Source: Puccinia triticina (lineage: Eukaryota; Basidiomycota; Pucciniomycetes; Pucciniales; Pucciniaceae). Taken from it: DNA of 64,000 nucleotides. Under the pieces are notes generated by a model. The model worked only from the letters and a program-made list of their open reading frames with translations, was not told the DNA's origin and ran no database searches. The stretch lies in assembly GCF_026914185.1 (NCBI RefSeq), contig NC_070565.1, forward strand, positions 4,154,001 to 4,218,000. Direction: 5' to 3'. The translations under genes were made by a program, and so were the position numbers. Positions 24,699 to 36,242 of this stretch are shown here, one piece after another (the stretch's first letter is position 1; the number at the start of each line of letters is the position of its first letter).

Positions 24699-27341
24699 AT
24701 GCTGGCGGCCCGAGTACTCAAAGCAGCACCCCCACGTGCACAATCCACACGACTCATACACACCTGCACTCCCACGATGGCTCCAAAGAACGCTTCGGCC
24801 CCACTCAACAAATATTCGAGGACGATCACTCAGCCCAAAGATCAAGGTGCAAGCCAAGTCAGTCAAACTCACCATCACTCTCCAATTCTGACTGCCAAGC
24901 AACTGAAAATGCGTGTGAAAAATGCGTGTTCTTTTCAACTAGGCTATGTTGTACGCAACCGAAGGCGTCGATTCTGAGGCCGATCTACAGAAGGCTATGG
25001 TCGGTGTAGCCAGCGTTTGGTCGGTATCACTAGACTCAGCCCATGTGTTCTGCGGCCAAGGATTAACAATCCCCCCCGTTTCTCATTTTCTGTGTGCGTG
25101 TCTTATAAAAAAACCCCGATGTTCAGGTACGAAGGGAACCCATGCAACGGCCATCTTCTAGGACTAGGCCAACGGATCAAGCGCTCGCTCGTCAACGCCG
25201 GTCTGATCGGATACCAGTTCGGGACCGTCGGGGTCAGTGACGGGATCAGCATGGGGACCACCGGGATGAGCTACAGTCTTCCCAGTCGCGATCTGATTGC
25301 CGATAGTGTCGAGTCGGCCGCGGGTGGCCATTGGTTAGATGGGATGGTCGTCGTTCCAGGCTGTGACAAGTTGAGCAAGTTTATCTGCTCTTTGGTTTCC
25401 CTAGAGCTCTGTCCCTACTCACGTATCCCCCGACGCTCATACATAGAACCTTGTACTTCCTTACTCAAGAAATATGCCGGGCACTTTGATGGCCCTCGGC
25501 CGGCTCAATCGGCCAGGTCTGATGGTCTATGGCGGGACGATCAAGCCCGGCCATTGTGCCTCCGTCGGCCAACTAGACATCGTCAGCGCCTTCCAGTCGT
25601 ACGGACAGTATGTGGCGGATGGCCAGACGCCGGAAGCCGAGTCGCGTCGCCTGGACACGATTCGGAACGCTTGTCCCGGGGCAGGCGCCTGTGGAGGGAT
25701 GTACACCGCCAAGTAACGTACACTCATCTTCTTCAGGGTGGGGCAAGACAACCGGTTGACTAACATCTGTTATGCTGTCTGCAGCACAATGGCATCTGCT
25801 GCGGAGGCCTTGGGGATGACTCTGCCCGGGTCATCTAGCTTCCCAGCCGAGTACCCCGAAAAGTTGGTCGAATGTGACGCCGTTGGAGCCGCGATGCGAA
25901 ACTTGCTAGAGAAGGACATCAAGCCTCGGGACATCATGACGAGAATCGCGTTTGAGAATGCAATGGTACCCGATTCAATTTGATCATTTTTCAGGCCAGT
26001 GTTGGTATTGACAGGTAGCCAATCTATCTCTCTGTCCTCAGGTTCTCACCATGGTCTTGGGCGGCTCAACCAATGCGGTGTTGCATTTGATCGCGATCGC
26101 CCATTCTGTCGGTATCAAGCTAACCATCGACGACTTCCAAGCCGTCTCCGATCGCACTCCATTCTTGGCCGACCTGAAACCCTCCGGGAAATACGTGATG
26201 GAAGATGTTTACAAAGTAGGCGGTATTCCTGGTGCGGCAGCTTCCACCTTTCAAATCCTGCTTGATTTCTACCCCGTACTCACTCCAAAAATTGTCGGGG
26301 TTTCTGTGTGTGTTCAGCTGTCTTGAAATATCTCTTGGAACACAAGATGATCGACGGCACCCAGCTGACGGTCACTGGCAAAACGCTGGAAGAGAATCTG
26401 GCGGATGTCGAAGGATTGGTGGAGGGGCAAGATGTGATCCATCCGATTTCGTCTCCGATCAAGCCCACTGGTCACATCAGGATCCTGAAAGGCAACCTGG
26501 CCCCCGGGGGTGCAGTGGCCAAGATCACTGGCAAAGAAGGCTTACATTTCCAAGGTAAGGCCCGCGTCTTCGAGACCGAAGCCGGCCTGATCGAGGCTAT
26601 CGAAACCGGATCTATCTTGAAAGGCCAAAAAACCGTCGTCGTTCTTCGCGGGATGGGCCCCGTCGGTGGTCCCGGCATGCCCGAAATGCTCAAACGTTAG
26701 TGCAGGATATTCTTGGACCTCCACAAAACCAACATCTCACCTTTCCTTCCTTTTACTAGCGACCAGTATGATTATGGGAGCTGGACTAGGTAATGATGTA
26801 GCCTGCTTGACCGATGGCCGATTTAGCGGAGGGTACAGTCACCATCCCTACTTTTTTTTGTATATAAGTTTCTAGGAACTGATCGTATCCGGTTTGCAGG
26901 ACTCATGGATTCTGTATAGGACACGTTGTACCGGAAGCTGCCAAAGGTGGTCCCATTGGACTCTTGAAAGATGGCGATGTACGTACTTTTTTTCTCAAAA
27001 ATAACTCACCACTGCGACTTCATAGCTTACAGGGGGGGCATGTTTTAGATCATCACAATTGATGCGGAGGCCAACACTCTCGACGTTGCTCTGACGGAGG
27101 AAGAGCTGAAGACTCGACGGGTCGGATGGAAAGCACCCCCGCCTCGCGTGACGAGTGGAACGCTTTACAAGTACCAGCGATTGGTCTCGGATGCCTCGCA
27201 TGGCGCGGTCACCGACTTGCTGGACATCGAAGACCTGTCGGTTTGTCCTAAAACACATTAAGACCACCACAAAAAAATTGTAAAAAAAGAAACATATCTT
27301 GGATTTCCTTTCAGTATACCAAGCCATTCAGTCGCTTTTGA
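24699..27341 (+). CDS. ILV3: Dihydroxy-acid dehydratase, mitochondrial
   Basis: Iron-sulphur enzyme that dehydrates 2,3-dihydroxy-isovalerate and -methylvalerate in valine and isoleucine synthesis. About nine exons. The start at 24699 gives [20 protein letters not shown], an Arg-rich, acid-free mitochondrial presequence. Family motifs appear in order: [11 protein letters not shown] (cluster Cys), [29 protein letters not shown] (second Cys), [13 protein letters not shown] (third Cys), [26 protein letters not shown] and [26 protein letters not shown] follows. The last exon, 27315-27341, is eight codons plus stop (YTKPFSRF). Introns are short with GT-AG borders; no lesion seen. The gene shares its promoter with the bHLH gene, so co-regulation is possible. 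Confidence 0.93.
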
Positions 27342-27683
27342 TGCAATCTTAATGAATCATGAACATCAACTATAATTTGCATGCGCAGTCTGTCAACTCG
27401 ACATAGGATTGCATGACTCGATTTCAGAAGAGAAATAGAAATGAAAGAATATAGGCTATGGATGAGACAAGTGACATGGCTTGTAGAAAATGGAAAAAGA
27501 TCCTTGAAATTCTGGTAATTCAAAATGAGATTCAAGGTCAAAGATGTTAAGTGAATCTTTGTCAAAATGATAAGGAATTGGATCTGTGGAAAGTTCTGCA
27601 TAGATCTCCATATGTGCTCTTGGATCTTCTTCAGTAAAATGATTGAAACCTGGTGTAATTCAAAATGGGACTTTGACAAATTC
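27342..27683. other. Convergent intergenic region
   Basis: Lies between the 3' ends of ILV3 (plus) and unknown gene B (minus). AT-rich; one frame is open on the minus strand, but it shows no domain signal and is treated as non-coding. Confidence 0.45.
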
Positions 27684-29545
27684 TCACAGTTTTTCATAAA
27701 TACTTTCTTCTAGCTCAGATGTTTTGAGGGAGGGAAATAAAAGCCGCTTGATGCTTTTTACTTTTAAAAAGATTATCCTGTCAATTTCAAAACTGCATGA
27801 GTCATAATCAAATTTTGTAGAAAGTGCTGCTTTCTTTCTTGATAGATCTTCAAGTTGTTCTTGGATTTTCTTGAGCTCTGCTTCCGGTGTCAATCCTTCA
27901 TCCTTACTAGATCCAAAATAATATTTGTACTCGGAAAGGGATCCATTTTTGAATTCATGGTATGAAAATGAATCAAGCCAGCTTTCAAGTCTCTCCAATT
28001 CTTCCAGGAATTGAATTTTGGAGGACATGACATTGATCTTTGTGATCAAGGCTTCATGATCTACCCCTATCCAATGACAACTTTCTAATAACACTCCTTC
28101 CCCAATGTTTTCCTGAACAAATTTGAAAAATGAGAAAATCACCCAGACAGTTTGAGGATCCCATTTCCAATTTTCTCCACTCCCAATCTGTGAAAAGAAT
28201 TTGCATGACTTTTGAATGATGTCAATTAGATAAGGGGAGTCCAAATATGGATTGTTCTTGTATAATACTAATTCATCAATGAAATCTTCATCTTTGAAAA
28301 TCAAATTATTGAATGCTTGAAGGCCATTTCCAATTGCATTCTTTGTTTCAACATTCACAAAGTTATGAAAAACAAACTTTGCTTTGTTATAAAAAAATAA
28401 AATCTTGATCTTTTCATTTTGATTAAGGACTGAAAGTTATTGGTTGGTGGGAAGCAATGAGAAGAATTTTATGATCAGATACACAGATGTTAAGATCAAG
28501 ATGGTAAACACATAATAATGGAAAAAAATAAAACTGTACTCTTACCTTCAAGAAAATGATTCTTTGAAGCATCATTTCCCCCAGTGAGAGAGGAAAAGCT
28601 GCTGGAGTGGTAGTAATATGGTGTTTCATAATGGTATTGTGAAAAGAAGAGATTGAATCCTATGATTTCTGATATATCATCCATCATCAACAACTTTTTA
28701 AAATCTTCATGACTCATCAATCCATATGCATAAATATGATCCATTGATTCAAAGATAACCTCTTGAAGAGTATAAGTTGCACAATTGACAAAACTTCTAG
28801 GATCATACTGTTCCCCTTGCTCAAATGAACCCATGTTTTCCAAAAGACTCCTCAGCTTTTCATATAATATTCTAGATGAACTTTCTGGTTGAAATGCTTC
28901 AATTAGTACATCTTGCTCCTTCTTGAATCTGGCAAAATATCTTTTTAAGATACCATATTTGCTGTATTCATAGTCAGAAAGTGTAATAATTCTTTTTATG
29001 TCATCAATTGGACCATCAACTTTTGAAATCATAGAATTAAACATTTCCATCATTTCAGGCCAATCTGTTATTATTTCTTGATTTGAATTCTTTGTTTGTT
29101 TGATCACTGTAGAAATGAGAAGCTTGTATTCTCCAAACAATTTTTCAAAATGGATAATATCTGGAAGATTTGATTCATCCTTATCTAGACCTGGAAGGTC
29201 TTTTTGCATCCTTTGGATCTTCTCAACTTTATTATAAAGTTTCAAGTACACATCTGAAACTTTTTCTTTCTCATCACATATGTAGTCAGTTCTCATGCCC
29301 AATCACCCAAAGGGCAGTAACTTGCTGGATAGGGAAATTATTTCTCTATTTTTCAAGTTAGAGAGGAATAAGAATGAATATGTACCTTTCAGATTCTCTG
29401 CCACAGATCCCTCCAAATTTAATTCACTTGATGAAGATGGAATATGTTGATTCTCTTTCACCTCTGTACCTGTTGCAGAAGACTTGACTGTTAGTGACAC
29501 TTGATTAGAGCTTCTTTGCTGAAAATTCATATCACCTGCTATCAA
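27684..29545 (-). CDS. Unknown multi-exon gene B (rust-type hypothetical protein)
   Basis: I do not recognise the family. Exons on the minus strand: an N-terminal piece at 29545 (DMNFQQRSSNQVSLTV) preceded by small Glu/Ser-rich exons up to about 29800. A long exon from about 29300 to 28545 follows (EKVEKIQRMQKDLPGLDKD-like helices, ending NHFLE). The last exon runs from about 28382 to 27684 (FVNVETKNAIGNGLQAFNNL, ending SIYEKL). The join at GAAG|gtaaga to ag|CAAAG keeps the frame. The protein is AT-rich coded, Lys/Glu/Leu-rich, probably all-helical, with coiled coil near the C-terminus (EQLEDLSRKKAALSTKF). Its gene style (several tiny exons, then long helical exons) resembles gene A, but no clear sequence similarity was seen. 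The true start is uncertain. Confidence 0.55.
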
Positions 29546-31300
29546 GTCAGCTCCACTGGAAATTCCAGCTTTTGACTCTTCAACCCCTTGAACAAGATTT
29601 AAAACAACCCAAAAATCATTTTAAGTTTTTATGTCTGAAACGATCAATTTGAAAGAAAGCATAGAAATAACTAAGAACCTTCTTGGGCTGCACTGGCTGC
29701 ATCACCTTTAAAGCAGAAAATACTGGCATGAGTTCTTCCAATTTGCAGGCAGTATAAAAGTAGGAGTAAATTTTTGTATCTCCAAGAATTAGACATTGTA
29801 AATATCAAGTGAAGATATTTTTGTCAAACTTCACATGGAGAACAACAATAAACTCTTCAAATGAAGCACTGCATTTATAATCAGTGTGAATTCGATAGAC
29901 ACTCAATTTTATAGAGGTGGTGGCATGTTTTAAGGAGGGCCAAACATCCTCTGTGCAGAGTTTCATTCCACCATAAAACATTCCAAGTCAGGAAATTTTG
30001 TTGAGTTGGTGAAAAATAAGACATATCACCAGAACAGGTCAAAACATTACAGAGGCTTTGGTACCTACAGAGGTTTGGTACATACAGAGTTTTTGGTAAA
30101 CATAGCAATTATTTTTCAGTACAACTGAAAAATATTTACATCACACCAGCAAAAAGGGGGTTACTTGATGGCAAGTGACATGATCCAGATTTTGTTTCAG
30201 CTTGAACACTCCTCCAACACTGCCCCACCAGCAAATCCCTCCCATGAATGCAGAAATTCAGCCAATATGACACCACAAGCGGATGCTCAGTGTCAGGGCA
30301 CGTCTCTAAAGTGGCGACGCCCTGAATAGAAAAGAACAAGTGGTGAATTCCTAAAGAGGAAAACACACCCAACTCAACCGCGGTGCAGGAGGAGAAAGCC
30401 GCGCCTCCGGTGGAGGGGCTGGTAGAGCTGAGTCGTACCTGAACCTGAGAAGGTTCGTATAAAGGAACTCTAGCTTACCAGGTATGGTAGCGAGTGGAAA
30501 GAAGCAGAAAGAAGGGAGAGCTGGTAACGGTGGAGGTAACAGTGGTAGCGGAAGTGACGGCAGAGGCGGAGGCGAGGAGGGCGAAAGAAGAAAGTTCTTG
30601 AAGGTATAAAAGGAAGTAAGATGTAGCTAGATAAAAGCCCCTGTTGTTTGTATCAAACAAGGATGACAGGCGTAGTAATCTAAAATATAATCTAGGTGGG
30701 GCGGAGGACCCAGGTCTTTTATACCCAAATATGAAGGCCGTACTTAGTCGTCGTGTCTTCACGACGTTCTTGTTTGAACTAAATCCACGCATGGAACATT
30801 CGCGTGGATTGTACTCACTCGAGCTTGACAAACTAAATCCCCGTGTGGAACATTTGCGTGGATTGTGCTCACTCAAGCTTGACAACCCGTGAGTGTTACC
30901 CAGACGGGTATGACACCCAATGGCAATCTACTCAGTTGCGCTTACGCGCGCACTTGTTTTCTTTGGCGCGTGCTGTGCTTGGAGCGGCACTATGCACGCA
31001 CAGTTCTTCTGCGGCGCGTGCAGTGTCAGCCTTGGCGCTGTCTGGACTAGCCAAGGGCTGACACTCAGCAAGCTGAGCATCAGGGGGCCAGGCCTGGGCC
31101 AATGATGACAGTACATGGCCAAAGATGAGAATCAGCTGGGCCAGGCCTGGGCCAAAACTGAGCATCAGCTGGGCAAAGACTGGGCCAAAGTCTGGATTTC
31201 AATGCTGAGAATGAGCTGGGAGCTAGAGCTGAGTATGAGCTGGCTGCCAAAACTAATTGACAGAAATGAGGATCAGTTGGTCCCTGAAAAAACTGAGGGA
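29546..31300. other. Repeat-rich intergenic sequence
   Basis: Positions 29546-29800 hold likely small 5' exons of gene B. Positions 30767-30886 contain a roughly 55-bp phrase (…GCGTGGATTGT.CTCACTC.A) twice in tandem. Positions 31085-31260 are a degenerate tandem repeat built on GAGCATCAGCTGGGCCAGG. Positions 30130-30750 look like old repeat sequence of mixed composition. No convincing gene. Confidence 0.45.
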
Positions 31301-31367
31301 CCCCTGTGCTTCCGGTCATTGAGAGGTGTGTTTACTCCTCTCGTTAACCGGGACAGTTCCGGTCATC

Positions 31368-31837
31368 GAGAGGAATGTGTAATCCCCTTGATGACCGGTG
31401 ATTTGCACTCCATGTGCGTGCTGGCCGGTCATTGGGGTAGTGTGCATGTACTCCGCTCCGGGACCAGCCTCGGGGGAGTGTGCATGTACTCCGCTCTGGG
31501 ATCAGCCTGTGCCGACCATCCGCACGGCGAAGTCATGGGGTATGTACTTCTACCCCTCAAACTCTGTTTTTGAGGGGCTGTGTACCCAATCCATGGCTTT
31601 TTGAGAGGAATGCGTAATCCCCTCGATGACCGGTGATTTGCACTCCACGTGCGTGCTGGCCGGTCATCGGGGTAGTGTGCATGTACTCCGCTCCCGGACC
31701 AGCCTCGGGGGAGTGTGCATGTACTCCGCTCCGGGATCAGCCTGTGCCAACCATCCGCACGGCGAAGTCATGGGGTATGTACTTCTGCCCCTCAAACTCT
31801 GTTTTCAAGGGGCTGTGTACCCGATCCATGGCTTTTT
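31368..31837. repeat. Tandem duplication, two copies of a 235-bp unit
   Basis: Unit 1 is 31368-31602 and unit 2 is 31603-31837; both start GAGAGGAATG and differ at only a handful of bases. Inside each unit the phrase GTGTGCATGTACTCCGCTC occurs twice. Both units hold the same short open frame (about 68 codons, Cys-rich), which I regard as a by-product. Confidence 0.9.
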
Positions 31838-31838
31838 A

Positions 31839-31962
31839 GTTCATCCATTCCATGCCTGGGGCCATCACTACCTCAGTGCTGAAAATCAAATATTTCATGA
31901 CCAAAAAGGATTTAATGATCAGCACTGAGGTAGCAATGGCCCCAGGCTTGGAATAAATGAAC
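31839..31962. repeat. Inverted repeat, about 44-bp arms
   Basis: Arms 31839-31883 and 31917-31962 are reverse complements with about five mismatches, separated by about 33 bp; the core is TGGGGCCAT and ACCTCAGTGCTGA. The left arm begins immediately after the 235-bp tandem duplication. It could be the head-to-head end of a duplicated fragment or a foldback element. Confidence 0.85.
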
Positions 31963-32338
31963 TTGTTCCATGTGGTCAAAGTTCTTTGGTGACAGATTGT
32001 GGTTGGAGTAATTGATGAAGTCATCAATCATTCCCACATAGCAGTGGAAAAGAGTTGCCAATTCTACTAATTTTTGAGAAGCTGGAACAAGTCCATGATG
32101 TTGGGTAAGGAGAGCTTCAACCTGGTGAAGGCAAAGAAAGCGAAATTTGGTGATACTGCAATTGCCACAAACAGCTGGCAAAGAGATTCAAGGGTACTCT
32201 GAGCTGCTGCCATGAATTAATCTTGGTCAGATAACTGTTGTGCTCATGATTGGAATTGCTTGAAGCTGCCTCTTTGTTATCAGGGGAGAAATTTGGAGCA
32301 ATATCAACCTCAATTGGGTGATGCTCAGCAGCCGACAA
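31912..32338 (-). pseudogene. Possible remnant of an unknown helical protein gene
   Basis: On the minus strand a coherent protein-like sequence begins near 32338 (EHHPIEVDIAPNFSPDNKEA) and shifts frame. It then continues from about 32170 to 31930 (HQVEALLTQHHGLVPASQKL, LATLFHCYVGMIDDFINYSN). The frame change and the inverted repeat at its end suggest a degraded copy. I do not recognise the family. Confidence 0.35.
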
Positions 32339-33104
32339 AATTTTGTGAGGTCAAGGAGACACTGAAATGGCCATCCAGTCTGGCAACTGGGTCCATGTCA
32401 GGGTGGGTCTCTCTAGTGAACCCGCTTTGGATCTAAACTTAGCTGATCTCAGCTACCTACGAGACTTGACCAGATGGTGTCCAATGACAAGAGAGAGAGA
32501 AGGAAAGCTAGGAATTACTTAATCAAAGGAATGCCTGGCAGAGATTCCAAAGCTTGAAGATGAAAGAAAAGAGTCGGTATAAATGCCTCAATTTCAGTAT
32601 TTGGAATTATCAAATGCTAAAATTTAGTCAGGTGTGGTATATCTCAGTACTGAGGAGTCTTCCTTCTCATTTGAGATTGGGGAATCAAATCTGATTTTTT
32701 TTCAAAAACATATCTTTGAAAAGAACTGATCCAACAGCTTGTCTGGAACTGGGCTTCTAAACCATGCTGGGCTAAAGGGCCATGTACTAGTGCAACCACA
32801 CTGTGTTATGCTACACTACAGCAATTTTAGCCACAGAAAGGGGCAACGTACCACTAAAAAAATCTGGAGCATGGCACAGAAAAATGTGAATCTAGAGCTA
32901 TTGAAGATGAGAGATCATATCAAAGTTCTCATACACATCATCCCAATCTCCTTTGCTGAATAAAGCACCTGTGGCACTATAATTCTTTGGCTCTTAGCGG
33001 AAGAAAAATGTACATTTTTCTTTGGCTAAAAGCCAAAGGAGCACTGGAGCTGGCCGGGCTTGCAGAGCTGAGTTCATGGGAACCTAGTCACAAAACCTGG
33101 GCAG

Positions 33105-33262
33105 CGCAACCAATGGTTGTAATTAGCCTAGTAAACCTCCTTACAGCAAGGTTGCTGGTTCCATTCCCACTGCCCCCATGCCCCATTTGGGGGACAGGTG
33201 GTGGGTTTTTGGGGATAGGGGTTAGGGGTTAGGGCAGTTTTTTCAAAAAAAACTTGGCAAGG
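33105..33262 (+). mobile_element. SINE candidate (tRNA-like A and B boxes)
   Basis: TAGCCTAGTAAAC at about 33126 resembles a Pol III A box, and GGTTGCTGGTTCCATTCCC about 30 bp later resembles a B box. A G-rich tail with two TTAGGG units and T/A runs follows. The spacing is right for a tRNA-derived SINE, but a second copy in the window is only weakly suggested (near 62595). Confidence 0.4.
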
Positions 33263-33267
33263 TGTAT

Positions 33268-33442
33268 AGTACACTGTATTGGATACATATTGGTATGTAT
33301 TGGATACATATCAGATACATATTGGATAGGTATTGGTATGTATTGGATACGTATCAGTATGTACCGGATATGTACCAAATTCAAATGTATTGGTATGTAT
33401 CAGATATGTATTGGTATGTATTGGATACGTATTGGTATGTAA
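33268..33442. repeat. Minisatellite built on TATTGGTATGTATTGGATAC
   Basis: About nine imperfect copies of a 16-20-bp unit (GTATTGGATACATATTGGTAT-like). The simple repetition opens frames rich in Tyr, Trp, Ile and Gly on one strand and Thr/Asn/Pro on the other; these are not genes. Confidence 0.85.
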
Positions 33443-33446
33443 ATTA

Positions 33447-33644
33447 GGGGTGTTCAAAGTTAACTGCATAAAATCATAACACCATAAATTCATAAAATTG
33501 CAATCTGAAAAAAATGTGTAACACCCAATCACTCAAAAAAGAGCAACAATTCTAAAATGGTACATAAAAAATGATCACTCAAAATTGTTATGATTTTATG
33601 ATTTTATGATTTGAAAAAAATATGATTTCAACTTTGAACACCCT
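33447..33644. mobile_element. MITE with GGGTGTTCAAAGTT termini
   Basis: Left end GGGGTGTTCAAAGTT (33447-33461) and right end AACTTTGAACACCC (33630-33643) are inverted copies flanked by TA, as expected of Tc1/mariner-like MITEs. The interior is AT-rich with partly inverted ATTTTATGATT motifs. The ends match those of a second element at 41256-41490. Confidence 0.75.
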
Positions 33645-33888
33645 TATTGTATTGGTATGTTCCAGCGCCAGCCAGCGCTAGCCAACGCCAGCCAGCGCGC
33701 CAGCTCCGCTGTCCTTTGGCTTTTAGCCAAAGAAAAATGCATCATTTTCTCCGGCTAATAGCCAAAGGAAAAAAGGGACAAAACTCTTAAACTTACACAG
33801 AAATACACTATTAGTTTTGTGAAACCTTTTAGTAGACAAGCACCACAATTATTGTGGCCTTTTTAGAATTATGCAAATGAATTGTTTT

Positions 33889-36242
33889 TTACAGTATTTT
33901 GCGATTGAGTCTGATGAACCTCACAATTTGGTTAAAAAGGCTATGAAAGTCCTGAGGTTGGTATATCTTTGGTGAAATTATTTCCTGTTTTAAAGATATC
34001 TCTTCATACCAGTACCCCGCTAGTAACAGTGAAATCTCATTTGCAATGTTCTTTGATAGTCTTCCTGATTTGAATAATTGCTTTGATAAGTATTTCTGAG
34101 GACTCCCAAACAACTCTTCAGGTGGCTGAGAAGATGGAAGTGGAAATGGAATTTTAACCCACCCAAAAATAGGTAAACTATCTTTAGTGTGAGTAAACAA
34201 AACCTCCAGAAACCATTCAATTAATGCATTATTATTCAGTCGCATCTCGTCTGGTAAGATTTTGGTAACAATGACCTGCAAAACATTGAGCGACTCCACA
34301 ATCTGAAAGATACGGTTTTCAAGGAATTGTATTTGCTGCTTCTTGTCTCTTCTACTATTCTCAAACTCCTTTGATGAAATAAAAACCTCACGATTGGTGT
34401 TGTATTGGTCATCAGAAAGGGGAATTAGATAGATTGGTGAGCCGTTCAATACGATTTGGTTCTCAGGAACTAAATCAAAGCGACTTCTTTTAACAAAATC
34501 TCTGACATTTTTCTTGAATTTCCCCCTTACTTGACTTGTGATACCCAATTCAAAACGTCTTCTAAATGAATTGAGTAAGTCAAATACTTGCTGAGTTATT
34601 AAGGATCGAGCTTGACCAGGAGTGAAAAAATCATCTTCTGGATAATTGTACTTGACAGGAACCTCATGTTTCTCAGATTTTAGATCACTTTCACTAAGTT
34701 CAGCCATTAGTTCCCAGTAAACCTTGAGGTGATCTTTGTCTCTGAGGTCTAATCTATCAAGTCTCGAACCGATTGATTTATAAAAAGCACCTAACAAAGA
34801 AAGAGCCACTTCAAAGTAATCGTAGGGAATTGGATATTTCCAGTCTACAAGTACTATTGAAAGGACTTTCTGGATCCTACCAAATTTCTTTCCGCCTAGT
34901 GTGGTTGTCCATGAATCTGATGTGCCCTTGAACCACCCCAGTAGCGGAAGGCCATCTTCAGTTTCTTCAAAGAAAATACGCTCCAACCATTTCATCAACT
35001 CAGTATCCTCCATCCTGCATCCCAAAATTTTGCTCTCTACACCATGGAACCTGGCCAATCTACGAAAATATTCCAACGCTTCAAAAACTCTCGTAATTCG
35101 TGTTTTCATCCGAGTTACATCATCTATCACTTGTGAATTCAGACCTCTGACTCCTACTGGCTGAATCATAAATTTTTTTTCAATATCTGACGAGAGGTGA
35201 TCAGTTAGGATATTTATTGGATTCCTGTTTACTCGAGCAGTTTCATAATTTCTTTCTGGATCAGCTAATAGATAGTTCATTTCCTTTAATCTTTCATCAA
35301 ATTTATCGAGAAATTCTTTCGTACGTCCTGAATTGTCAGTATTTCCAATGTTCTTATTTGCTGAGAAAAAAAGGGAATCCCATTTCGGATCTGAGTTCAT
35401 GATTTCAAAGTCTCCAGGTTTGTGGTCGTATGCAGACTTCTTCAGTGCATTTCCCTGATTTACCGAGCTGTCAGAAGTCGAATGGCCCCACTTGCCAATT
35501 CTTTTTGTTCTTTTGAAGGGTGGGTTTTCCCGGTGAATTTCTGATCCACTGGTCTGAGTCTGGGCCTGGCTATCTCTTGATTGCTTGTTTGACACCAAAG
35601 CATCTTGGACCTGCAGTGTACTTTGGCCATCATTAGACGCTACTAACTCGGGTTGGGAAGGTGACGCTCTGCCTATCACCCCTGGCGCTGGAATACAAAA
35701 AATATCAGTTCAATTAACAGACGTAGCTCTACTGTCACAAGTTTCATGACTTGCCTTCCTGCTCAACTTGAGCACCCCCAACTGGGCTCACAATGTTATG
35801 TTTTGGCACGCTGCCTGAATAGTCTCCCAAGACTTGCATCCACCATTCACGATCTATGTAGCGCAAAGCCAGGGCCGGTCCCAACAAGCAATCCAAACAA
35901 AAAGCTGAGTCAAGTCAACCAAAAACAATATCAGAAATTCTGCTTACCTTCTAGTTCTGAATCAAAGTACCACCCCGCATTCATTGTGTTGAACAAATCA
36001 TCAGAGTCTGAAGTCACGGACGTTAACTCTTTCATTTGACCATAGTGTTTGAAATCAGAACACCCAACAGTTTCCAATTGACCACAACTGACGCCTGGGA
36101 CATGTTCATCACCAAGGCTACCGAGTCTCAGGGTCTCAGGCTCAACGTGAATGGGCGTGGGTGGTGTACTGATTGATGACTTCAAGTAAGAACTCAGGAT
36201 GAGATGAGCGCCAAGTAAGCAAGGGTGGTAACCTGATTTCAT
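33889..36242 (-). CDS. Unknown gene C with an internally duplicated domain
   Basis: I do not recognise the family. The first exon (36242 to about 35948) begins MKSGYHPCLLGAHLILSSYL, a possible weak signal peptide, and ends at a GTAAGC donor. One or more small exons follow, and the main exon runs from about 35690 to a stop at 33889 (about 596 codons). The main exon has a Ser/Gln-rich start (GRASPSQPELVASNDGQS) and a basic patch (FKRTKRIGKWGHS), then a long helical region. Two segments align with each other: LMKWLERIFFEETEDGLPLLGWFK (near 34980) and LIEWFLEVLFTHTKDSLPIFGWVK (near 34190), quoted here as paired motifs LMKWLERIF/DGLPLLGWFK and LIEWFLEVLF/DSLPIFGWVK. This implies a duplicated domain. 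Coding sequence is AT-rich, like genes A and B. The frame is intact. Confidence 0.6.

Larger units (their letters stand above)
32985..33767. mobile_element. Non-autonomous element with 67-bp terminal inverted repeats
   Basis: The ends 32985-33052 and 33701-33767 are inverted copies of one another (CTTTGGCT…TAGC…AGCCAAAGGA, then GGAGCTGG toward the inside). Each end is itself a palindrome, with CTTTGGCTAAAAGCCAAAG inside. The interior holds a tRNA-like SINE candidate, a minisatellite, a MITE and a GCCAGC-rich tract, and has no transposase. No clear target duplication is visible. It is probably a foldback-type DNA transposon derivative. Confidence 0.7.

Noticed and set aside
31398..31839. Two paralogous Cys-rich small proteins
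   Set aside because: They are identical frames within a 235-bp tandem DNA duplication, with no start context, signal or homology.
33215..33236. Interstitial telomere
   Set aside because: Only two TTAGGG units in a G-rich SINE-like tail; too short.
33254..33532. Tyr/Trp-rich or Thr/Asn-rich small proteins
   Set aside because: They are translations of a minisatellite on both strands.
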